From Actinomycetota bacterium (GTDB taxonomy: Bacteria; Actinomycetota; Rubrobacteria; Rubrobacterales; Rubrobacteraceae): a stretch of DNA of 47,186 bases. Below are positions 17,743 through 25,602 of this stretch, one piece after another. The notes below the pieces were generated by a model. That model worked only from the letters and a program-made list of their open reading frames with translations. It was not told the origin of the DNA and ran no database searches. The stretch lies in contig SIRX01000152.1 in NCBI GenBank assembly GCA_004563715.1, positions 1 to 47,186 of the forward strand. Reading direction: 5' to 3'. A program made the translations under genes and the position numbers. How positions within the stretch are numbered: the stretch's first letter is position 1; each line of letters opens with the position of its first letter.

Positions 17743-18659
17743 TTCCGTATATCGAAGGCGTGATTCTGACGGCGGGCATCTTCGCCCTGCTGGCCCAGGG
17801 GCTGAACCTGCACTGGGGCTTCACGGGGCTCATAAACCTCGGGCACGTCGCCTTTTTCGCCGTCGGGGCGTACACGATGGGTATCCTCAACACCCAGTTC
17901 GAGGTGCCGCTGCTCCCCAGCTTTCTCGCGGCGATGGTGGCCGCGACGCTGATGGGCGTGATCGTCGGGCTGCCCGCCATCCGGCTCCGGACCGACTACC
18001 TGGCGATAGTGACCATTACCATTGGGGAGATCTTCCGGCTCATCCTCAAGTCCGGCCCCGGCGTCTCGGAGCTTACCCGCGGACCGCGCGGCATCCGGGG
18101 GTTCTCCAACGACTTCTACTTCTTCCGCATGGACATCGGGCTCGGCTTTCTCTCGCCCACCCAGTACCTGCTGCTGATCGTGTGGGTCACGGTGGCGGTG
18201 GTCGGCGTGCTGCTCTACCTGCTCATAAAAAGCCCGTGGGGCCGGGTGCTCAAGGGTATCCGGGAGGACGAGGACGCCGTGCGCGCCCTGGGCAAGAACG
18301 TAACGGCCTACAAGATGCAGTCCTTCGCCCTCGGGGCCGCCATAGCGGGGCTGGCCGGGGTGTTTTTCGCTATGGACATCGGCAGCCTGGCCCCGGACAC
18401 CTACCTGCCGATCATCACCTTCCAGGTCTGGACCATCATGATGCTCGGCGGCTCGGCGAGCCACTCGGGGCCGGTTGTGGGCTCGATCATCTTCTGGGCC
18501 ATCTTCAACGGCACGCTGTTCATACCGCGCGAGATCATCTCGGGTGCGGAGGCCGCCTACCTGCGCCAGATCGGCATCGGGGCGCTTATCATGGCGATAA
18601 TGATCTTCCGCCCCCAGGGTATCCTGGGCAACAGGGAGGAGATGGCCCTTGACAAGTGA
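17739..18659 (+). CDS. livM: LivM-like ABC transporter permease
   Basis: 306-residue second permease. GLTGLINLGHVAFFAVGAY-type opening (GFTGLINLGHVAFF) and RLRTDYLAIVTITIGEI are hallmark LivM segments, and the EAA-like loop is GIREDEDAVRALGKN. It ends IMIFRPQGILG. ATG overlaps the livH stop. The last 4 codons overlap the livG start, so the operon is translationally coupled throughout. Confidence 0.93.
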   Translation: MIPYIEGVILTAGIFALLAQGLNLHWGFTGLINLGHVAFFAVGAYTMGILNTQFEVPLLPSFLAAMVAATLMGVIVGLPAIRLRTDYLAIVTITIGEIFRLILKSGPGVSELTRGPRGIRGFSNDFYFFRMDIGLGFLSPTQYLLLIVWVTVAVVGVLLYLLIKSPWGRVLKGIREDEDAVRALGKNVTAYKMQSFALGAAIAGLAGVFFAMDIGSLAPDTYLPIITFQVWTIMMLGGSASHSGPVVGSIIFWAIFNGTLFIPREIISGAEAAYLRQIGIGALIMAIMIFRPQGILGNREEMALDK

Positions 18660-19506
18660 GAACGGCGCCGCGAACGGCTTCTCGAACGGCATCCCGATCC
18701 TGGTGGCCGAGGACGTGCGGCTCTCCTTCGGGGGGGTGGCGGCGGTGGACGGGGCTACCCTCTCGGTAGAGCCCGCCAAGATTACGGCTCTCATAGGCCC
18801 CAACGGCGCGGGCAAGACCAGCTTTTTCAACGTCGTTACCGGCTTCTACAGGCCCGACGGCGGGGACATCTCGTTCGACGGCGACCGCATCACCGGCAAG
18901 CCCCCGCACGCCATCGCCCGGCGCGGCCTGGTACGCACCTTCCAGCTCACCAAGTCCCTGGCCCGCATGACGGTCCTCGACAACATGATGCTCGCCGCCC
19001 CGAACCAGACCGGGGAGAAGATCTTTACCGCCTGGCTCGCGCCGTGGGTGATCCGCAAGCAGGAGAACGCCAACCGCGAGAAGGCGCTGGAACTGCTGGA
19101 GCTCTTCAACCTCATAGACAAGAAGGACGACTACGCCGCAACCCTCTCCGGCGGCCAGCGCAAGCTGCTGGAGCTGGCCCGCGCCCTCATGATGGAGCCG
19201 CGCATGATCCTGCTCGACGAGCCGATGGCCGGGGTGAACCCGACCCTCGGGGCCCGCCTGCTGGAGCACGTCGGCCAGTTGCGCGACGAGGGCATGACCT
19301 TCGTGCTGGTGGAGCACGACATGGACGTGGTGATGAACGTCTCCGAGAAGGTCATTGTCATGGCCAACGGCCGGGTCATCACCGAAGGCTCCCCCGACGA
19401 GGTCCGCACGAATCAGGAGGTCATAGACGCCTACCTGGGGGCCGGCGGCGGCGCGGTGGAAGAGGCCATAGACGAGGTGTTCGAGCGGGATAGGCCCGAT
19501 GGCTGA
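18649..19506 (+). CDS. livG: LivG-like ABC transporter ATPase
   Basis: 285-residue ATPase with Walker A GPNGAGKT, signature LSGGQRK, Walker B MILLDEP and the switch His in VEHDMDVV. RGLVRTFQ is typical for LivG. TTG at 18649 overlaps livM by 11 bases. The first 15 residues (NGAANGFSNG) are a non-conserved extension. The tail (GAVEEAIDEVFERD) is acidic and longer than usual. Confidence 0.93.
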   Translation: MTSENGAANGFSNGIPILVAEDVRLSFGGVAAVDGATLSVEPAKITALIGPNGAGKTSFFNVVTGFYRPDGGDISFDGDRITGKPPHAIARRGLVRTFQLTKSLARMTVLDNMMLAAPNQTGEKIFTAWLAPWVIRKQENANREKALELLELFNLIDKKDDYAATLSGGQRKLLELARALMMEPRMILLDEPMAGVNPTLGARLLEHVGQLRDEGMTFVLVEHDMDVVMNVSEKVIVMANGRVITEGSPDEVRTNQEVIDAYLGAGGGAVEEAIDEVFERDRPDG

Positions 19507-20239
19507 CGTCCTCCTCGAAGCCCGCGACCTGCGCGCCGGATACGTCCCCGAGGTGGACATCGTCCGCGGCTGCGACCTGGACGTCGCCGAGGGCGACCTC
19601 GTAAGCGTCATCGGTCCCAACGGGGCCGGCAAGTCCACCCTCATCAAAAGCCTCTTCGGGCTCGTCCCGGTCCGCGGAGGGACGGTGCGCTTCAAGGACG
19701 AGGACGTCACCGGCGCGCCGACACACCGGCTGGTCGCCGCCGGCATCGGTTACGTACCCCAGACGGAGAACGTCTTCCCGACGCTCACGGTCGAGGAGAA
19801 CCTGGAGATGGGAGCGTACCTGCGGCCCAGGATACTGGAGGATCGTTACGAGGAGCTTTTCGAGTGGTTCCCCATCCTGGCCGAGCGCCGGAAGCAGCGG
19901 GCGGGCACCATGTCCGGCGGCCAGCGCCAGCTCGTAGCCCTCGCCCGCGCCCTGATGCTGCAGCCTTCGCTGCTCCTGCTCGACGAGCCCTCCGCCGGGC
20001 TCTCGCCGGCGAACGTGGACGTCATCTTCGAGCGCATACAGCTCATCAACTCCAAGGGCGTCGCCATCCTCATGGTCGAGCAGAACGCCCGCCGGGCCCT
20101 GGCCATGAGCGACCGGGGTTACGTTCTGGAGATGGGCCAGAACCGCTTTACCGGACCCGGCAAGGAACTGCTCAACGACCCGAAGGTCATAGACCTCTAC
20201 CTCGGCGGGCGCGCCTCCGGCGGCGCCCAGAGCGCCTGA
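19499..20239 (+). CDS. livF: LivF-like ABC transporter ATPase
   Basis: 246-residue ATPase with Walker A GPNGAGKS, FPTLTVEENLEMG (LivF hallmark), signature MSGGQRQ, Walker B LLLLDEPSAGL and switch region VEQNARRAL. ATG at 19499 overlaps the livG stop by 8 bases. It pairs with LivG to power the transporter and is the last gene of the operon. Confidence 0.93.
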   Translation: MADVLLEARDLRAGYVPEVDIVRGCDLDVAEGDLVSVIGPNGAGKSTLIKSLFGLVPVRGGTVRFKDEDVTGAPTHRLVAAGIGYVPQTENVFPTLTVEENLEMGAYLRPRILEDRYEELFEWFPILAERRKQRAGTMSGGQRQLVALARALMLQPSLLLLDEPSAGLSPANVDVIFERIQLINSKGVAILMVEQNARRALAMSDRGYVLEMGQNRFTGPGKELLNDPKVIDLYLGGRASGGAQSA

Positions 20240-20262
20240 GAGGACAACAGCGACCGCAGGAC

Positions 20263-20278
20263 TAGCCCGTACGGGCTA
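20263..20278. repeat. Perfect 16-base palindrome after livF
   Basis: TAGCCCGTACGGGCTA reads the same on both strands. It lies 24 bases after the livF stop and 8 bases before the possible ATG of the signal peptidase. It could be a weak hairpin (6 bp stem, GTAC loop) or an operator for the peptidase gene. Confidence 0.5.
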
Positions 20279-20285
20279 CACAAAC

Positions 20286-20999
20286 ATGGCTAGTTTGCAC
20301 GATGAGCGGAAACGGCTCGCGTGGTGCAATAACGGCAGAATGAATGCCCGCGGAGCAGACGATACCGGGCGGGATAACCCCGTGGCCGGAGAGAACGCTT
20401 CGCCGGCGCTTCCTCTTACCGAGTGGAATCGGAGCCCGGCCCCCGGCGACCACGACGTTCGCGGCGGGCTTCGGGGCCACGGCCGGAAAAGCGCGGGTCT
20501 GATCGAGGCGCTGGTCATTCTGGCTCTTTGTGTGCTCTTTACGTTCGGCGTGGTGCGTCCCTTTGTCGTGGAGCCCCGGTACGTACCCACGGAGAGTATG
20601 GCCCCGACGCTGGTGGCCGGCGACAGGGTGATCACGGCAAAGTTCGTTTACTTCCTCGACGAACCCCGAAGGGGAGATCTGGCCCTCTTGAAAGACCCGG
20701 AAGGTGGAAGGGTAGACCTGATCAAGCGTGTCGTCGGCCTGCCGGGGGACACCGTTGAGATAAGGGACGGTGCGCTGTACGTGAACGGCGAGAGGAAACG
20801 TGAATCCTACGTGAACTACCGGCTCACCGACGGCACGTTTTTCGGGCCTTTGCGGGTGCCGGAAGAGCACGTTTTCGTGATGGGCGACAACCGCTCCAAC
20901 TCTCAGGATTCCCGGGAGTTCGGGCCGGTGCCGGAGGAGGACCTGTTAGGGAAAGTGGTCTTGCGCTTCTCCCCTCCGGAACGGTTCGGAAGGCTTTGA
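20286..20999 (+). CDS. lepB: Signal peptidase I
   Basis: 237-residue type I signal peptidase. One N-terminal membrane helix (ALVILALCVLFTFGVV, about residues 80-98) precedes TESMAPTL with the catalytic Ser, then KRVVGLPGDTVEI with the general-base Lys, then MGDNRSNSQDSR. It removes signal peptides outside the membrane. The 75-residue cytoplasmic N-tail is long and polar. Neither ATG 20286 nor ATG 20340 has a good ribosome site, so the start is uncertain. Confidence 0.9.
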   Translation: MASLHDERKRLAWCNNGRMNARGADDTGRDNPVAGENASPALPLTEWNRSPAPGDHDVRGGLRGHGRKSAGLIEALVILALCVLFTFGVVRPFVVEPRYVPTESMAPTLVAGDRVITAKFVYFLDEPRRGDLALLKDPEGGRVDLIKRVVGLPGDTVEIRDGALYVNGERKRESYVNYRLTDGTFFGPLRVPEEHVFVMGDNRSNSQDSREFGPVPEEDLLGKVVLRFSPPERFGRL

Positions 21000-21043
21000 G
21001 CGTCTTCCCAAACGCGGCGTGGCGGATGGTCTTCCGGTCCGCG

Positions 21044-21049
21044 TAGAAT
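21044..21049 (+). promoter_or_regulatory. -10 element of a probable leaderless lycopene cyclase mRNA
   Basis: TAGAAT 7 bases before ATG 21057. It overlaps the alternative ATG at 21048, which argues for the later start. Confidence 0.5.
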
Positions 21050-21056
21050 GGCGCTC

Positions 21057-22151
21057 ATGGGCGCAAGAGCGTACGACGTGGCTTTTGTCGGAGGCGGGCT
21101 GGCGGCCTTACTGCTTCTGAACGAGTTGAGAGGAGACCTGCCCGAAAGGACCGTGGTCGTGGATCCACACCCGGTACCGGAACGGCCTCTCATCCACTGG
21201 AGCTACTGGAGCCGCGAGCCTACCCTGTTCGATCGGTTCGCCGTCGGCGCCTGGCGCTGGGCCAGGGTTTCGGGGGTGCCACCGGAGCCTGTAGCCCCGT
21301 TTACCCTCCGCCTGGTGCGTTCGACCGACGTTCTCGCGCACGCAGCCTCGTTGCTGGAAGAAGCCCCGGTCGAGTGGCTGCACACCGCGGCCTGCTCTGT
21401 ATCGTGCCGGGACGACGGGCTGTACGAGGTCGGTACCGACGCCGGGGCCATACGTGCCCGCTGGGTGTTCGACAGCGTCCCGGAGGTGCCGCCGGTCTTT
21501 CCGCAACGCGGCCCGCAGGCGGTGGTGAGCGGCACCGGCATCCGCGTCGTGGCCGGCCGGCCGGTCTTTGAACCGGAGGTCGCCACCCTGTTCGACCCGC
21601 TGGACGAGCGCTCTTTCGCCTATTTGCTGCCGACGAGCCCGACCGAGGCGTTGCTGGAGTCGGCCCGGTTCGACACCGAACCCCAGGAAGAAGATCCGGA
21701 GCCGCTGCTCCGGTACCTTGAAGCCTGTTACCCGGAGGCCGGTTTCAGTATCGGCCACGTGGAGAGCGGCTCCATACCGCTGGGCTTCGCGCCCCGGAGA
21801 ACTTCTGGTCCTCGGCACGTCCTGATCGGGGCCAAGCGTGGTCTCGTAAAGCCCAGCGCCGGCTACGGTGTGGTCCGCATCGCCCGGGAGAGCAAGTACC
21901 TGGCCCACCTCTGGCGCCGGGGCCAGCCGCTGCCGCCGAGCTGGCGAGCCCCCGGAAACTGGCGGCTGCTCGATGTAGGGTTTCTCCGGCTCGCCGGACG
22001 AGACTCCCGCCGCCCGTTGGCGCTGCTGGACCAAACCATGCGGAGCGTTCCTCTTACCCGATCGTTGCGCTTTATCGACGAAGACCTCCCGCCGCGCGAG
22101 TTGGCAGCGATTTTCCGCGCAGCCCTGCCGACCGTATTCCGCAGGCCGTAG
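21057..22151 (+). CDS. Lycopene cyclase family protein
   Basis: 364 residues of the CrtY/CrtL lycopene cyclase flavoprotein family. The N-terminal dinucleotide motif is DVAFVGGGLAALLL; then come HWSYWS, FDSVP, and the C-terminal IPLGFAPRR and GLVKPSAGYGVVRI segments. It would close beta-ionone rings on lycopene for cyclic carotenoids or retinal precursors. No other carotenoid gene is nearby. I prefer ATG 21057 over 21048, because a -10 hexamer TAGAAT (21044-21049) overlaps the earlier ATG and lies exactly 7 bases before the later one. Confidence 0.82.
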   Translation: MGARAYDVAFVGGGLAALLLLNELRGDLPERTVVVDPHPVPERPLIHWSYWSREPTLFDRFAVGAWRWARVSGVPPEPVAPFTLRLVRSTDVLAHAASLLEEAPVEWLHTAACSVSCRDDGLYEVGTDAGAIRARWVFDSVPEVPPVFPQRGPQAVVSGTGIRVVAGRPVFEPEVATLFDPLDERSFAYLLPTSPTEALLESARFDTEPQEEDPEPLLRYLEACYPEAGFSIGHVESGSIPLGFAPRRTSGPRHVLIGAKRGLVKPSAGYGVVRIARESKYLAHLWRRGQPLPPSWRAPGNWRLLDVGFLRLAGRDSRRPLALLDQTMRSVPLTRSLRFIDEDLPPRELAAIFRAALPTVFRRP

Positions 22152-22176
22152 CCGTTGTGTGGCAGACTCCGACCGC

Positions 22177-23082
22177 TCACGGGACACGCGCCGGCCGGAC
22201 CGGTTCCGAGTCCGGAATACCGCGGAGGATCGCGGCCATAAACCAGAGGGCTACCAGGGCGAGCACCACGAACCCCGCTACAGGCCCCACCATCTCGGCG
22301 GGCGTAAACTCCACCCCGGCCGACACCTGGCTGACCGTCTGCGCCGTTATCACGGGCGCCAGCATGGCCTCGACGACGAGCAGCGAGAAGGCGATGAGGT
22401 AACCTAGCGGGTCGCGCCGGAGGACCAGTACCCCAACCAGGAACACGGCCGGTGTGATGATCGCCAGGTCCAGCGCGTAGGTGACCGGCGTCGTGTAGGT
22501 GTCCATCCGCTCCGGCGGCCCGCCGCTGACCAGGGCGGACACCAGCGGCTCGCCCCACACGAAGAGGGTCACCAGGCCGCTGACGAACATAAACGCGGCG
22601 AGGCCCCGGCGCGGCATCCGGACCGAAAACCGGGAGGACAGTACACCAGGGTATACCGACCTGAACGCCAGGATGAACGCGAAGAGGCTGGCCGAGAAGA
22701 GGGCGACGTAGACGAGGAAAAGCTCGTTGTAGGCGACGGTCCCCAGCGCGTAGCTCGCGTAGACGTAGAAGAAGTAGGCGAGCGTTCCAACCAGCAGCAA
22801 CGCACCCTTCAAGGAGCCGCGCCGGTAGAGCCAGGCCGAGAAGAGGAGCAGCGGAACGCCGAGAAAGAGCGTGACCGTGTCCGTCCCCCGGCTTCCCGCC
22901 CTTATAAAGAGCGTGTCGTAGCGGTAGAGGCCCTGGCCGTAGATCTCGGCGGCTTCTCCCCGGAGCGTGGTGAAGGTGTACGGGCCTCCCTCACCCTGCC
23001 AGAGCAACCCCGCTCCGGCGGCGAGCAGCGCCAGCACCGCCGTAAGAACCGAGAGCACCAACACCGCTTTCAACGGCTTCAT
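22177..23082 (-). CDS. Polytopic membrane protein of unknown function
   Basis: 301 residues with about eight hydrophobic helices. A first helix (residues 5-28) is followed by a 45-residue external loop with Tyr and Arg (YGQGLYRYDTLFIRAGSRGTD), then helices including TLAYFFYVYASYALG and LFLVYVALFSASLFAF. ATG at 23082 overlaps the stop of the DUF6544-like gene (ATGA) and follows GGGAGG. Function not recognised. As last gene of a four-gene cassette it may form a complex with the other membrane proteins. Confidence 0.8.
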   Translation of the reverse strand: MKPLKAVLVLSVLTAVLALLAAGAGLLWQGEGGPYTFTTLRGEAAEIYGQGLYRYDTLFIRAGSRGTDTVTLFLGVPLLLFSAWLYRRGSLKGALLLVGTLAYFFYVYASYALGTVAYNELFLVYVALFSASLFAFILAFRSVYPGVLSSRFSVRMPRRGLAAFMFVSGLVTLFVWGEPLVSALVSGGPPERMDTYTTPVTYALDLAIITPAVFLVGVLVLRRDPLGYLIAFSLLVVEAMLAPVITAQTVSQVSAGVEFTPAEMVGPVAGFVVLALVALWFMAAILRGIPDSEPVRPARVP

Positions 23083-23948
23083 GGAGCACCTCCCTGCGCC
23101 CGTTGGCCGTTCCCGGGGACCTTTCCGGAGACGTCTACGTTGTACTCGGCGCCCTCGATCTCGAAGATGGCGTAGGGCTCCCGCTCGTCTTCCCAGATGC
23201 CCTCCACGCGATGGGGGACCTCCATCCCGTGTAGCGGCCTCCACTCCGAAAACTCGCCGCGCCAGGGGGTCTTTGTCGCCTTCTGCCCCCGGTACCTCAT
23301 GCCCGTTACGCTCCGCAGCAGCCCGCTCTGCGGGTCGAACTCGGCCGTGAGGGCTTCCTCGTCGTCTCCGAAAGGAACGATCAGGCGCGCGGTGTGCGCG
23401 TCGACCGGCTCCCACCGGACCCGCGGGTCCAGAACGAGCGCCGAGGGCGTGGTGTACAGGGCCTCTCCCCACAAGGCGAGGTTCTGGCCCTGGTCGATCC
23501 TTTCTCCCGCCTCAGAGACGTTCACGAGCCCGCTAATGTCCAGGCGGCCTTCTCCGGCTAGGTAGGTGTCGGAGCCGTACAGTACCGGATGGCCGAACCA
23601 GGTGATCTCCATGTCCCGCCGGAAGTCCCGCCCGGCGACAGTGTAGGACTTGAAGCGCATGGGGGTCCACAACCCGTTCACCTTGAAGTCCGCCCGGCCC
23701 CACATAACGGCGGTCTCGACCTGGGGTATCCGGTCTCCCATCGCGACCTGGTAGTGCCGGCGGACCGGCTCCGGCAGGCCGGAGGGCAGCCCGACCGCCG
23801 CCAGCTCGGGCGTCGTCTCCGAATGGGCGGGGAAAGGGCCGGGCTCGATCCGCAGCCCCAGCCAACCCGCTCCGGCGAGCAGGACGGCGGCGCCTACTAC
23901 GGCGCCCGCCACGCCCAGCGCGACCTTTGCTCCCCTACGCCGCTTCAT
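23079..23948 (-). CDS. DUF6544-like membrane-anchored protein
   Basis: 289 residues. An Arg-rich start (MKRRRGAK) and one membrane helix (about residues 10-32) lead to a soluble, probably external domain of about 250 residues rich in Trp and Gly. I match it tentatively to DUF6544, from the LPEPVRRHYQVAMG and RADFKVNGLWTPMRF segments. No catalytic motif is evident. It overlaps the upstream small membrane protein by 14 bases. Confidence 0.75.
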   Translation of the reverse strand: MKRRRGAKVALGVAGAVVGAAVLLAGAGWLGLRIEPGPFPAHSETTPELAAVGLPSGLPEPVRRHYQVAMGDRIPQVETAVMWGRADFKVNGLWTPMRFKSYTVAGRDFRRDMEITWFGHPVLYGSDTYLAGEGRLDISGLVNVSEAGERIDQGQNLALWGEALYTTPSALVLDPRVRWEPVDAHTARLIVPFGDDEEALTAEFDPQSGLLRSVTGMRYRGQKATKTPWRGEFSEWRPLHGMEVPHRVEGIWEDEREPYAIFEIEGAEYNVDVSGKVPGNGQRAQGGAP

Positions 23949-24327
23949 GAGGCACCCGGCCTCTCCTGCGGCCGACAGCTACGTAAGCCAGAATCGCCAG
24001 GTTTACCAGCACCCCGAACCACGCTCCGGGCAGGCCCAGGATGGTAAGCCCCAGGGACAGCAGAGCGGTTCCGGCCGCCGCCCCCGGCCACCAGGGTTCC
24101 CCGAGCAACACGGCCGCCGCGGAGACCGAAAACCCCACCGCCGCCACGAGCCATGCCAGGCCGTAGATCCAGGCCCCAGCCTCGCCTACCTCCAACGCGC
24201 CGGCGAGCAACGCGGTTTCGTAAGGCAAGCCCTCCACCTCCGCCAACCGCCAGTAGGCGATAGAGCCGAGCAAGTGGATCAGGCCGTGCAGAAAGAGTAC
24301 CGCTCCCAGCACCATCCGCTGCACCAT
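23935..24327 (-). CDS. Small four-helix membrane protein
   Basis: 130 residues with four hydrophobic segments. The first begins MVQRMVLGAVLFLHGLIHLLGSIAYW, which includes two His near a membrane face. ATG at 24327 has an AAGGAG ribosome site. No family is recognised. It lies between the flavodoxin (32 bases upstream) and the DUF6544-like gene (overlapping), so all are probably one transcript. Confidence 0.75.
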   Translation of the reverse strand: MVQRMVLGAVLFLHGLIHLLGSIAYWRLAEVEGLPYETALLAGALEVGEAGAWIYGLAWLVAAVGFSVSAAAVLLGEPWWPGAAAGTALLSLGLTILGLPGAWFGVLVNLAILAYVAVGRRRGRVPHEAA

Positions 24328-24359
24328 GACCTTCTCCTTTCCAGACGTTCTTGCTCTGG

Positions 24360-24887
24360 CTACGGGGTAGCGGCGGTCTCGCGGCGCAACTCCCCGGCGA
24401 TGCCGCGCGCCCAGGCGCGGATGGCCTCCCCGTCTCGGAAGTCACCCTCGGGCACCCGCAACGCCAACACGATAGCCTTTTCGCCGAACCCCAGGGTTTG
24501 TTTGTCGAGCTTTCCGGCGAACACCCGTTGTTCGCGGGCTGCGGTGGCCTCCAGGATACCGGTGGCGTTCACCGGTTCCTCGTCGGGTTTGGGCGGGTCG
24601 CCGATCGGCCCGCTGGAGAATAGCCAGGTCGGCCGGGCAGTCAGCGCCTGCGCCTGCCGGTCTACCAGTTCCCGGGCCGGTTTTAGCCAGTGGCCCGCGT
24701 ACACCGCGCTGCCGAGCACGACCGCGTCGTAGCCCTCCACCGAGCCTACCTGTTCGACCGGCCGCACGTCCACGACGACCTCCTCGCCACCAGTGTCGCG
24801 CAGCGCCTTGCGCAGCGCCTCGCCGATCTCGGCGGCGATCTCGGCGGTCGTCCCGTGCTTGCTCGCCGCGGTTACGAGTACCTTCAT
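24360..24887 (-). CDS. Flavodoxin-domain protein (HemG/protoporphyrinogen-oxidase-like)
   Basis: 175 residues. The N-terminal VTAASKHGTTAEIA is the FMN-phosphate loop, followed by YDAVVLGSAVYAGHWL, which is the flavodoxin/HemG flavin-facing segment, and by WLFSSGPIG. It is likely an FMN protein carrying electrons. ATG at 24887 follows GAGGAGG and replaces a longer frame whose first 27 residues are Arg-rich. It heads the four-gene minus-strand cassette, and a TGATCA dyad lies about 100 bases upstream. Confidence 0.85.
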   Translation of the reverse strand: MKVLVTAASKHGTTAEIAAEIGEALRKALRDTGGEEVVVDVRPVEQVGSVEGYDAVVLGSAVYAGHWLKPARELVDRQAQALTARPTWLFSSGPIGDPPKPDEEPVNATGILEATAAREQRVFAGKLDKQTLGFGEKAIVLALRVPEGDFRDGEAIRAWARGIAGELRRETAATP

Positions 24888-24982
24888 GGCCCTCGGCCTC
24901 CTCTCTGTTTGGCGGGGCTGCTTCCTGTTTCCAATTCTCGTCCGGCGGGCCCGGTGGCGCATGAGCATTCTTGGCCTTTGGG

Positions 24983-25001
24983 CTGATCAAAGTTGATCAA
25001 A
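24983..25001. promoter_or_regulatory. TGATCAA-AG-TTGATCA dyad between the flavodoxin and GNAT-like genes
   Basis: CTGATCAAAGTTGATCAAA contains a perfect 7-2-7 inverted repeat at 24984-24999. It lies in the divergent region between the flavodoxin cassette (-) and the GNAT-like gene (+). The site near the SDR gene at 8828-8846 matches it at 17 of 19 bases. It is probably an operator; the binding protein is unknown. Confidence 0.55.
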
Positions 25002-25096
25002 GTTCGGAGAGGGTCCCGGGTAGAAGCCCGGCCGGAGGGTGTATATGCTGGTCGGAACCGTAAGGTCCTTGTGAACGCGCAGACGGGGGTGGGACC

Positions 25097-25588
25097 GTGG
25101 CTTTCTTGCCCGAGGAGTTTGAAGTTCCGACGTTGCTCGAGGCCGGGGCGTTTCGCGTGCGCCCGATCACCGTGCACGACGTGGTCAAAGACTACGACGC
25201 GGTGATGACCAACCGGGGGTACCTATGGGGCCTGTTCGGCGAAGCCTGGGGGTGGCCGCCGGCGGACCTTACCCTGGAACAGGACCTTATTGACCTCGGC
25301 TGGCATCAGAAGGAGTTCCAGACGCGCTCCTCGTTTGACTACGCCGTCATGAGCCTGGATGAGAAGCGCCTCCTGGGCTGCGTTTACATAGACCCCGCTG
25401 AGAAGGAAGGTTTCGACGCGGAAGTGTACTTCTGGGCGCGCCCCAACGCGCCGGAGAAGGACCTGGAGAGAGACCTCGAACAGGCGGTGAAACGCTGGAT
25501 CTCCGAGGCGTGGCCTTTCGCGAGGGTCGCGTACCCTGGACGAGATATCTCCTGGAAGGAGTGGGAAACCTTACCGGACCGCCGGTAA
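25097..25588 (+). CDS. GNAT-like acetyltransferase-fold protein
   Basis: 163 residues. FRVRPITVHDVVKDYDAVM near the N terminus and YAVMSLDEKRLLGCVYIDP followed by AEVYFWARP are typical of the GNAT fold. The usual acyl-CoA pyrophosphate loop (R/Q-x-x-G-x-G/A) is not clear, so catalysis is uncertain. GTG at 25097 is the only start that keeps the first strand. No strong ribosome site. It converges with the kinase gene, 14 bases away. Confidence 0.72.
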   Translation: MAFLPEEFEVPTLLEAGAFRVRPITVHDVVKDYDAVMTNRGYLWGLFGEAWGWPPADLTLEQDLIDLGWHQKEFQTRSSFDYAVMSLDEKRLLGCVYIDPAEKEGFDAEVYFWARPNAPEKDLERDLEQAVKRWISEAWPFARVAYPGRDISWKEWETLPDRR

Positions 25589-25602
25589 CGAGCAGGCTCG
25601 GC

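Noticed and set aside
21108-22187. Minus-strand 359-residue frame opposite the lycopene cyclase
   Set aside because: GC-bias shadow with Arg/Gln-rich composition; the cyclase frame has clear family motifs.
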